Below, piece after piece: positions 10,182 to 17,429 of a stretch of DNA of 26,190 nucleotides (position 1 is the stretch's first letter; each line of letters starts with the position of its first letter). Under the pieces are notes generated by a model. The model was not told where the DNA came from and searched no databases. It saw nothing but the letters and a program-made list of their open reading frames with translations. A program made the position numbers and the translations under genes. Origin of the DNA: Bremia lactucae (lineage: Eukaryota; Oomycota; Peronosporomycetes; Peronosporales; Peronosporaceae); NCBI RefSeq assembly GCF_004359215.1, contig NW_027152196.1:529352-555541 (forward strand), given 5' to 3'.

Positions 10182-10916
10182 CTAGAGATGTGTGACGAAG
10201 ACTCGTAGCAGACGCATCCGTGGGCTGCCGTTAGCATTCAAGTAGGCTTCTCTGATCAGGAGGAGCCAAAGTTGTAGCGAAATAAGTGACGAGCTGGTGC
10301 CAGCCGACGTGATGTCCCCCCGACCGCCAGACCGCCGTCTTACAAGCTGGATTGGAACGGAGTAACCGACAGGGACACCGAAAGTTGCTCCGAAGGGAGC
10401 GAAGGTCTCACCGTCCCCCGTCCACGCAAAAATTTGGCAGTCAGATAATATAGCGCATAGCAGATGTTGGCTCAGTCGAGTGCGCCGACTGGGGTCACAC
10501 AATTGTAAGACGTAATCCCCCGCGTAGTTAGCCGCCTTAAGCTTGTGCCAGTCGTCCAAATTGTCTATATACGGGGCAAGCATAGACAGGGAGAGACCTC
10601 TTTTCGTGATAGCGATCCAATTATCGAGTAACAGCACGGTATGGAAATCTTGGACCCAGTGCCGGTAAGCTTGAAGCCCAGGTACTAGACATCCCCGCCG
10701 CCATTGTGCCGTCCACTGCACAAGCACTGGATCCCTTAAGCTGGCAAGAAGATCTTCCGGGAAACAAAATGACACTCGTGATATAATAGAACGGCCGGCT
10801 CCAGTCGAGAGGTTTTCATACATGCTTTGATACCACCGCGGACAAGAGGATACGGTGTTGCAGCCGTCGTCGGCCAGTCGGAGCCAAGAGCTTTCCAAAC
10901 CGCGGATCACTCTCAC
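10182..10916 (-). CDS. 244-codon open frame, unrecognised, upstream of the LINE endonuclease
   Basis: This is the longest uninterrupted frame in the LINE-like region. It is Leu-, Arg- and Trp-rich (for example WTAQWRRGCLVPGLQAYRHW), with no zinc knuckle, coiled coil or signal peptide that I can see. It lies on the same strand as the endonuclease and directly upstream of it, where LINEs have ORF1, so an ORF1 remnant is possible. Chance openness in decayed repeat sequence is also possible. No function is proposed. Confidence 0.3.
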   Translation of the reverse strand: MRVIRGLESSWLRLADDGCNTVSSCPRWYQSMYENLSTGAGRSIISRVSFCFPEDLLASLRDPVLVQWTAQWRRGCLVPGLQAYRHWVQDFHTVLLLDNWIAITKRGLSLSMLAPYIDNLDDWHKLKAANYAGDYVLQLCDPSRRTRLSQHLLCAILSDCQIFAWTGDGETFAPFGATFGVPVGYSVPIQLVRRRSGGRGDITSAGTSSSLISLQLWLLLIREAYLNANGSPRMRLLRVFVTHL

Positions 10917-12010
10917 GATCGATGCGGTCGTCCATCAAAGAAGGAAATGATTGAATGGGTTCGTTACCCACTCTCCCTTATTCGGGTTGAGATGAAGCGG
11001 AACGACTTAGACAGGATCCCCGGACGACCCGTTGGTCTACAGAAGATCCACAAGGCCCCTTTTTCGAGCTAAACAGGACCCGTTCTGCGAAACCGCCTAA
11101 TGATACGAGGCAGCCAGAGCTAGCTGTGATGCCTGCTTCCCGGCTACAGAAGCGCCAGGGAACCCTGGAGAGATTCAATTTTGACGAAATACTCTTATTG
11201 GAACCCCGCACCCCTCATTACACTATGGGGAATTTCGGCTACAGGGCCTCCTCCCACCCAACTATCACACACCTTCGGTGCGGGTTGGCAGGGCGGCCAT
11301 CCATTGGATGGTTGCTCGTCTACTTTTTAGCCTATCTCCGGCGATGTGTCATCGTACCGCCCTCCGCGGGTATCGATCCACGTACCTCCCGGTCCCAGTT
11401 CCAGTGCTTAACCACTCGGCCACTGAGGTCGGTAGGGGGAACCCTGGAGAGCAGACGACAAGTGAGGCGGGGCTGTCTCCTTCCTGATAATGACGCCGTA
11501 CATAGAAACTGCAGAACACGGTGTAGCTGCAACGGTAAGCGCCGCCGGAAAACTACCGGTCGAACCATCAGCATCCTGGGTTCAAGGACGCTTAAAGACC
11601 GGAAAGTCCGGGTCATCCGTAAGGCCCAATGGAGCCGTCCCAATATCCGTATGCAAAAAGGCCGAGTAATTCCGACCCAAAATTCAAAGAATTAGCGGTG
11701 GCGCCCGAGATTGCTCGATCTTTACCGCCTGTAGATAACCAATACATCCGACGATAGAAAAAGTATATTCAGTAGCCGACTCTACGGCCTTGCCGTGCTT
11801 CGTTATCGTCTGGGGGACAAATTTTGACAACTCCACTGCTCTTGACGATCCTCAAAGTGGAGGACGTAAATAGTGCGGCGCAAAAAGGTGGCGGCCATAC
11901 CGAGCCTGTCACTGCCTCCTCAGACATCTGCCGGGACTATCGACTCCCGATCTGAAGGGCTGTCGACCTAATCATGAAGAAACCACCGTAATTGTGTTAC
12001 CGACTCACTT
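10917..12010. other. Unassigned repeat-like sequence between LINE pieces
   Basis: Apart from the tRNA-like element at 11358-11431, I see no recognisable domain here on either strand. A plus-strand frame of 189 codons (11126-11695) crosses the tRNA-like element and reads DPRTSRSQFQCLTTRPL there. That is the familiar spurious translation of a tRNA antisense strand, so I do not call it a gene. Few hairpins of the gypsy type are visible. Confidence 0.5.
11358..11431 (-). other. tRNA-derived sequence (Ser/Leu type pseudogene or SINE head)
   Basis: The minus strand carries an A box TGGCCGAGTGG (11422-11412) that fits TRGYNNARNNG exactly and a B box GGATCGATACC (11379-11369) that fits GWTCRANNC, 32 bases apart. 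Ends CGACCTC (11431-11425) and GAGGGCG (11364-11358) pair with one mismatch, like an acceptor stem. The D-arm GGCCGAGTGGTTAAG is typical of class II tRNAs. The T-loop has one extra base and the anticodon arm is poor, so this is a pseudogene or the head of a SINE, not a working tRNA. The two internal promoter boxes look intact. Confidence 0.5.
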
Positions 12011-12357
12011 CTAGGCATTTTTATCGGCCACCCGCGGCCCACGTTCGTCAACGCATGGACCTGCAAATCGTGCGCGAGTTGACCTTCCAGGTTTAAAATT
12101 CCAGCATATTAAATGCTCCATTGATACTGGCGGTAAGAAGCTCCAAGTTTTTTCGTGAGAGCGTCCAAGGTGGCGTCGGCGGCTGCCTGTGTGACAGTCA
12201 TTGCCAAACAATTACCCGTAGCCGTAGTGTTTACTTCGCGGAGACTCAGAATGCGTGTACGCTCCCTATCGTGAAGAGGCTCGACCGGGGGGGGCGCGGC
12301 TCCAAGAGAATAGGATGCCGATCCGAGGACGGCAGCTGACTTAGGAGTCGAGCGCAA
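12011..12357 (-). pseudogene. Possible LINE ORF1-like fragment
   Basis: An 82-codon minus-strand frame (12357-12109) is Ala- and Thr-rich (TVTQAAADATLDALTKKLGA). A second frame (12211-12011) continues past a likely frameshift with CWNFKPGRSTRARFAGP. It lies upstream of the endonuclease on the same strand. I do not recognise a domain; the assignment to a LINE is from position only. Confidence 0.25.
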
Positions 12358-12587
12358 CGTGTTCGCTTCTGACGCCGCTTGGTTAGGAGGTTTGGACCTG
12401 ACAAGACCGGCGCAGAGCCCAGGATCGTCGCCGCACGTTTCCTAGCCTGCTCCTGAGGCTTTGTCGTTGAGACTCACCGCCGAACACGCGGTGACACGTC
12501 CGCTGATAGGCCGTCGGGCGTAACTATTTCGCCATCGGTGGTGTCGATGCCCGCTTGACTAGAACGAGGTAGAGGCACTGACGTTTT

Positions 12588-12729
12588 TCCTTGCCATGAA
12601 TTATGCATTGGCTAAATTTAGGGTCTGTCTCCTAGGAGAGAGACCGTTCATCGTTTGTACGGACCATGCGTCATTACGCACGGCCGTAAACAGCCCACAC
12701 CTCTCGCAAAGAATGGCGAGGTGGCTATC
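12588..12729 (+). pseudogene. Gypsy copy D, RNase H piece left of the copia element
   Basis: The sequence begins abruptly after LINE-like DNA and reads CLLGERPFIVCTDHASLRTA and SPHLSQRMARWLS, a RNase H segment with the conserved TDHASL intact. It stops at 12729 where the copia LTR starts (TGTTGG). The gypsy reading resumes at 17408, with about 140 bp of the element missing between, judged against copies A and E. Confidence 0.85.
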
Positions 12730-13110
12730 TGTTGGTATTGCACCGCTAACAATTAAAGGTAACATGTCTTCGAACTAATGTCATTTGCTCAAGTGGTTAA
12801 GACGGTGGGGTTAACGTTCTATTTAGTTGTCACGAGTTCAAATCCGACAATGGTAAAGCTGAGAACCTGTATTTGGTGTTTAGGGTTCACCAGGGCTTCG
12901 CTCCCCTGAAGTTACGTCCCCAGCCATCTTTTATATTTCGTCTTAAGGTTATCATTTGTAAGAGCTGTTTTTACTTAGCGTAATTACCAACCTGCTTGGA
13001 CCAATCAATGAGGGTAAGGAAATGAGTAGAGCAGAGTAGTGTTATACAAATTTAATTCAATAAACATCACCTCGGATTTTGTCCTCTATTTAATAGTTAT
13101 CTACTCAACA
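12730..13110 (+). repeat. 5' LTR of the copia element
   Basis: The 381-bp LTR starts TGTTGG and ends CTCAACA, giving the TG..CA ends with a 5-bp terminal inversion. Its first 290 bases match the reverse complement of 17000-17287. It lies directly upstream of a degenerate primer site and the gag start at 13131. It contains a tRNA-like module at 12776-12854. Confidence 0.85.
12776..12854 (+). other. tRNA-like module inside the copia LTR (left copy)
   Basis: Within the LTR, a near A box (GCTCAAGTGGTTAAG, class II tRNA-like D-arm) is followed about 45 bases later by GTTCAAATC, a perfect B box (GWTCRANNC). The right LTR carries the same module. It may be an internal RNA polymerase III promoter, a captured tRNA or a chance match to the boxes. 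Confidence 0.45.
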
Positions 13111-13123
13111 GGTTTACAGCCGC
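13111..13123 (+). other. Candidate primer binding site of the copia element
   Basis: The bases after the LTR end (GGTTTACAGCCGC) resemble a decayed form of the initiator-methionine tRNA primer site used by many copia elements (GGTTATCAGAGC type). Position directly after LTR-terminal CA supports the call; the match is imperfect. Confidence 0.35.
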
Positions 13124-13130
13124 ACAAGCT

Positions 13131-13830
13131 ATGACGAGCAAGCGCACCGAAGTCCTTCTGGGAAGTGGTAATTACTTCCACTGGGAGTACAACATGAGAA
13201 TGACGCTCGCCAGGGACGGTTGTAAAACTCTCGAATCGTAGCCCACGCCTCCATGGCGCGCGTAGTCGTCCTGATCTTCGTCTGATGCTGCAGCTCGACG
13301 CCCTGCGCAATGATACCGAGCGCCTTTGCGTCGGTCGTTAGCCACGCCTCCGTGATTTCGTTCTCCGGCTTGACAACTTGAACATGAGCAAGCAGTCCCT
13401 TCCTACTCTTAACAACCGTGTCACGATGACACGCCGACTTCATGATTTAAAGATGAAGGACGGTTCCACGATGGCGGCGCACCTAGATGCGTTTGACGAT
13501 CTCGTGCTGGGTCTTCAGAGATGGGAGAGCCAGTGGACGAGGCGCGCCAGATGGTCGTGCTACTGAGCAGCCTTCCGTCTGGATACGAGCTGATTACGTC
13601 CATTATGGATAATCCCAACGACATCACGCTGATTGAGATCAAGGAAAAGCTGCTGAAGGAGCATGAACGTCAGCTGAAGAATGAGACCACGGAGAAAGCA
13701 TTCCGAGCGAGCGCTGGACGGTTCAAAGGATGTCGATTGAATGGACGAAAGAGGAACGATTTACACAAGAACGGGTGATTCAGGGGCGAGTGTTTTTAGT
13801 GTGACCAGGTTGGTCATATGAAACGGGACT
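13131..13830 (+). pseudogene. Copia gag, broken by an internal inversion
   Basis: Gag forms the virus-like particle and binds RNA. The start reads MTSKRTEVLLGSGNYFHWEY. At 13216 the sense strand stops making gag; the expected part is encoded on the minus strand from 13404 to 13216 (KGLLAHVQVV, TEAWLTTDAKALG, AMEAWATIREFYNR), a UBN2-type gag segment. Plus-strand gag resumes at about 13412 (NNRVTMTRRLHDLKMKDG, then GEPVDEARQMVVLLSSLP at 13524 onwards). The zinc knuckle near 13789-13830 reads C-F-stop-C-DQVG-H-MKRD-C, so only the in-frame TAG between the first two Cys spoils it. Confidence 0.85.
13216..13404 (-). other. 189-bp microinversion in copia gag
   Basis: The minus-strand translation of this interval completes the gag protein exactly between plus-strand parts ending MTLAR (13214) and starting NNRVTM (13412). 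The octamer ACAACCGT lies at 13412-13419 and its complement ACGGTTGT at 13216-13223, so the breakpoint carries a short inverted repeat. Confidence 0.85.
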
Positions 13831-13859
13831 GCCCGGTCAAAAGAGGTAACACTAGCGAC

Positions 13860-15150
13860 AACGCCGTGTTTGCTGTAGGCGAGGATCACCTCGCCGGATG
13901 GCTAATTGACAGTGGTGCGACATCGCACATGACGCCACACCGTGAAGACCTATTCGACTTTGAAGGAATTGTTTCGAGCATCGAAGTTACGATTGCAAAC
14001 GGAAAGAAATTTCATGTTGGTGGGAAAGGTACTGTCAAGCTTAGTGGAACGAACGGTAGACGCATCAAGATGATAGAAGTGCTTTACATTTCTGGACTTG
14101 ACAGGCGATCATCAGAAGCACGACCTGTGCGATTGCGTCGGGCAAAAAGGTTGGCAAGGCGTACATGCCAGAGTGCGAGCAAGAACAGGCTTGTTTTGTG
14201 GAGTATGCCGGGGCTGACAGTCAGTGGGAGCTATGGCACGCTCGCATGGAACACTGCAGTGAGAGCGCTATTATTAAGACACAGCGGGCTACAAACGGTA
14301 TACCAACTGTAAACCGTACAACCAAGATATTGTGTGGCGGTTGCTCACAAGGGAAGCATACAATTGAATCTTTCCCGTCACGATCAGTGACGAAGACTTC
14401 GCGTGTGCTCGAACTTGTACATACTGATGTGATGGGACCAATGAGAACGCTATCAAAGGGTGGTGCGAGGTACATTCTGAATTTTCGTGGATGATTTTTT
14501 AAGATACGTCGCCGTATACTTTTTAAAACAGTAGAGTGAGGTTGCCAACAAGATAAAGGAGTTCAAGGCATTCTACGAGAATCAATGGGGAGAACGCTTA
14601 AAGTGTCTGCGCTCAGACAATGGAACAGAGTTCGATAATAAGACGGTTGCGGAATTGTGCAGTCGGAACGGAATTGTGCATCAGCGTACCGTACCGTACA
14701 GCCCACAGTAGAACGGTGTTGCGGAACGCATGAACCGTACTGTTATGGAGAAGGCACGCAGCATGCTGCACTACAAAGGTGTATCTACGGAGTGGTGGGC
14801 GGAATCTGTGAGCACGGCTGTGTACTTGATCAACCGTTCCACGAACACAGAGCGCTCGGATATGACGCCGCACCAGGTTAATTTCAAGGTAAAGCCACAA
14901 ATGGAACACTCGCGAGTGTTCAGATCCAAGGGGTACGCTCACGTCAACGACGCGAAGCGTACGAAACTCGAGCCTAAGAGCTTTAGATGTATGTTTCTTG
15001 GATACACTGTGAGCACAAAGGGTATCGTGTTTATGACCTGGATGCTTCAAAGGTCAAGGTGTCGCGCTCGGTGAAGCTAGAGGAGCGTAAACTGAGAGGA
15101 ATATATGAGTCACCCTCGTCCCAACCTCACAGGACGGTCATACACGCGAC
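13860..15150 (+). pseudogene. Copia protease and integrase remnant
   Basis: Protease is marked by AGWLIDSGATSHMTPH (about 13888-13935) with the DSGA active site. The pre-integrase zinc region follows: LWHARMEH (14230-14253) and CGGCSQGKH (about 14332-14360). The core has LVHTDVMGPM (first Asp, about 14420), SDNGTEF (second Asp, about 14615) and NGVAERMNRT (catalytic Glu, about 14715). A TAG at 14709-14711 replaces the Gln expected in PQQNGVAE, and a frameshift near 14490 breaks the VDDF stretch. The end, FRCMFLGYTVSTKGYRVYD, is near 14980-15040 with another frameshift. Confidence 0.9.
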
Positions 15151-15599
15151 CAAGGACGCTGACGATAGAACGGTTCCGACGCGAATGGAACAAGTACCGA
15201 TTTCAGATGAGCCGATGGAGGGCATTGAGGAATCCGTTTCGGATGCAAAAATGAACGAGGCAGAAGAGGAGCAGAGCATTGTAATGTTACCGCCATTGCC
15301 GAATTGTCCAGAGCTGATCGGCCGTGAGATTGCACCATACCGCTTTCAGCCGCAAGCGTACCAAAAGAACGACTGTTTTTTTACCCGGAAGCGGAACGAT
15401 CACGATGAATTCGTGAGCCGGTACTTCTGCTACGAAACGAGTCGAGTTATGATGAACATCTTCAGTCGAAAGGTAGTGACAGTCCGCCGTCTCCAAAGCG
15501 TGCTCGTATCGATGAGAACGGACTCATCGCGAAAGCTGTTATAGCGTATGTGGTAAACATTGATGACGCCGTAGACATGCCAACGACGTACGCAGAGGC

Positions 15600-16300
15600 A
15601 ATATCCAGCCACAAGTCTGATTAGTGGCGAAGAGCAATGGAAGCAGCGTTATGTTCTCACGAACATAACGCTACATGGAGACTGGTACCGCGCGGAGCGT
15701 CTACGCGTACCATCGGCTGTCGCTGGGTGTTCGCCAAGAAGCGTGGCGAAAACGGTCGCTTGATTCGCTACAAGGCACGCTTGGTAGCGAAGAATTTCAA
15801 GCAAAAGTACGGTGTGGACTTCTTTGAAACGTGTTCGCCGATGGTGAACATGAACTCAATTCGGGTGGTTCTAGCGGTGTGTGTGGCGTTGCAGTACGTC
15901 ATGGAACAGTTAGACGCGGATACAGCGTTCCTGAATAGTAAACTTATGGACCGGGTCTACATGGAGATCCCAAACGGTATCAAGAACGCTGATGGCCAAG
16001 TGTGTCTACTGAACAAGGCTATATACGGCTAACAGCAGGCAGCAAGCGTGTGGAACAAGACCATTCATCATGTTTTCCTGAAGACTGGTTTTAAGAGCTG
16101 TGGAGCAGCCCAGTAATTATCGCAGCCAAGACGAGCGATCAAATTCGTGAAGTAAAGAATGCTCTTAAAGCCGCCTTCAAGATGAAGGAGCTCGGTGAAG
16201 CAAAGTTTAATTTAGGAATGGAGATCGACCATGACATAAGGGCACGTACGCTTATGACGAGCAGACACGGTACATTGACGACGTTGCAAAACAGTTCGGC
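15600..16300 (+). pseudogene. Copia reverse transcriptase lacking its catalytic YVDD box
   Basis: The main frame (15637-16032) has WRLVPRGASTRTIGCRWVFA, KARLVAKNFKQKYGVDF, the first catalytic Asp region QLDADTAFLNSKL and AIYG followed by a stop where Gln is usual. The next readable part goes directly from FKSCGA (about 16095) to VIIAAKTSDQIREVKNALKA (from about 16116). About 75 bp that encode the YVDD catalytic box in relatives are absent. The repeat GCAGCC lies on both sides of the junction (about 16106-16111 and 16122-16127), which suggests a slippage-type deletion. The enzyme is dead beyond repair by simple frameshift reversal. Confidence 0.85.
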
Positions 16301-16318
16301 CAGGAGAATGCCAAGTCT

Positions 16319-16990
16319 GTGGACAATCCTTGCGCATCGGGGTTAAAGCTGTCAAAGGAACAATCACCTAGAACGGATTCAGAGTGTGCTGAGATGTGGT
16401 CGAGACCTTACTGCTCTCTCATCGGGTGTCTTCTTTATATCACGACGTGCACGCGCCCGGATGTCGCTTTCGTGGTGACACAGCTATCAAGATTTCTGGA
16501 AAATCCGGGGTTGCTGCATTGGAAGGCTGCAATTCGCGTGCTTCGATACCTGAAGACGACTCGCGAGCATGGTATTCTGTATGAAGGGGTATGGGAACGG
16601 TCACGGTTGAAGCATACTCCGGCGCTGACTGGGGAACGAACATCGACAACAGGCGTTTCGTGTCAGACATCATGGTGATAATGGGGAACGCCCCGGTAGT
16701 GTTTAAGTCCAACTTTCAGAGGACTGTTGCGCTAAGCTCTGCTGAGGCGGAGAACATGGCGCTGAGTTTGTGTGTGCAGGAGGTGCTATGGATGCGTGCA
16801 ATGCTTTAGGAAATGGGTACGAACAAAGGAACGCTACGCAGATATGGGAGGACAACGAAGGAGCGATCGCGTTCGCCAAAAACGCTGGCTACAACTCAAA
16901 GACGAAGCTTATCGATATCAAGCACCACTTCACACGCGAGAACGTGGAGAACGGAAAGGTTCAAGTCGACTACGCGGACTCACGCTTGGA
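16319..16990 (+). pseudogene. Copia RNase H, truncated at its C-terminus
   Basis: Readable parts are CSLIGCLLYITTCTRPDVAF, VLRYLKTTREHGILYEG (about 16535-16585), YSGADWGTN (first catalytic Asp, about 16617), VALSSAEAENMAL (catalytic Glu, about 16728), then in other frames WEDNEGAIAFAKNAG (about 16843) and KTKLIDIKHHFTREN (about 16900). The frame ends at VDYADS (about 16965-16983), where relatives continue with QLADLLTKAL. That missing end is found on the other strand at 17413-17301. Confidence 0.9.
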
Positions 16991-16999
16991 TTGCGCAGC

Positions 17000-17287
17000 A
17001 TTTTCTTACCCTCATTGATTGGTCCAAGCAGGTTGGTAATTACGCTCAGTAAAAACAGTTCTTACAAATGATAACCTTAAGACGAAATATAAAAGATGGC
17101 TGGCGACGTAACTTCGGGGTCGCGAAGCCCTGGTGAACCCTAAACACCAGATACCGGTTTTCAACTTTAATATTGTCGGATTTGAACTCACGCTAAGTAA
17201 ACGTTAACCCCCACGTCTTAACCACTTGAGCAATAACATTAGTTCGAAGACATGTTACCTTTAATTCTTAGCGGTGCAATACCAACA
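17000..17287 (-). repeat. Partial copia LTR in inverted orientation
   Basis: On the minus strand this starts TGTTGGTATTGCACC at 17287 and matches the first 290 bp of the left LTR, including its tRNA-like module; the last 93 bp are missing. It follows a minus-strand pol tail, so it is the 3' LTR of a minus-oriented piece. The two LTRs around the copia internal region therefore face each other instead of being direct repeats. Confidence 0.9.
17168..17241 (-). other. tRNA-like module inside the copia LTR (right copy)
   Basis: Ends TAATGTT (17241-17235) and AATATTA (17174-17168) can pair over seven positions with one G-U, 74 bases apart, the size of a tRNA. Between them lie TGCTCAAGTGGTTAAG (D-arm-like, near A box) and GTTCAAATC (B box). 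D- and T-stems are imperfect, so it is not a normal tRNA gene. Both LTR copies keep the two boxes. Confidence 0.45.
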
Positions 17288-17300
17288 CTCCCACTCACCG

Positions 17301-17413
17301 CTAGTGCATGGCAACCTTGCTCTTGATACCACTCTTCTCGCATAGGAACTTGAGCGTCTTCGTAACAAGCGCCTTCGTCAGCAAGTCGGCCAATTGGTTC
17401 TTGGTGTCCCACT
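17301..17413 (-). pseudogene. Inverted C-terminal tail of copia pol
   Basis: The minus strand reads QWDTKNQLADLLTKAL, then VTKTLKFLCEKSG and a TAG stop at 17303-17301, thirteen bases before the inverted LTR. This is the normal end of copia RNase H, and it supplies almost exactly the part missing from the plus-strand copy at 16985. Its upstream edge fuses to gypsy D through the shared bases CCCACTGTT (17408-17416). Confidence 0.85.
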
Positions 17414-17429
17414 GTTTTTTTTTTGCAAC

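Larger units (their letters stand above)
12730..17413 (+). mobile_element. Ty1/copia element nested in gypsy copy D, rearranged
   Basis: The order gag, protease, integrase, RT, RNase H on the plus strand identifies Ty1/copia. The left LTR (12730-13110) is in normal orientation. The pol frame stops near 16985, and the right side consists of a partial LTR (17000-17287) and a pol tail (17301-17413), both on the minus strand. The element sits inside a gypsy RNase H gene, so it is younger than that gypsy copy. No target-site duplication can be seen because the right edge is a rearrangement junction. All frames are broken. Confidence 0.9.

Noticed and set aside
10182..10916. Host gene among the repeats
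   Set aside because: No recognisable domain, no exon-like neighbours, and placement on the LINE strand; kept only as an unrecognised open frame.
11126..11695. Plus-strand frame of 189 codons
   Set aside because: It crosses the antisense of the tRNA-like element (DPRTSRSQFQCLTTRPL), a common spurious translation.
12776..12854. Functional tRNA gene
   Set aside because: D- and T-stems do not pair properly and the sequence is part of an LTR; reported as tRNA-like only.
13129..13443. Minus-strand frame of 104 codons as a separate gene
   Set aside because: Its recognisable part is the inverted piece of copia gag; the rest is antisense of gag.
14613..15050. Minus-strand frame of 145 codons opposite copia integrase
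   Set aside because: Antisense shadow of clear integrase motifs (SDNGTEF, NGVAERMNRT).
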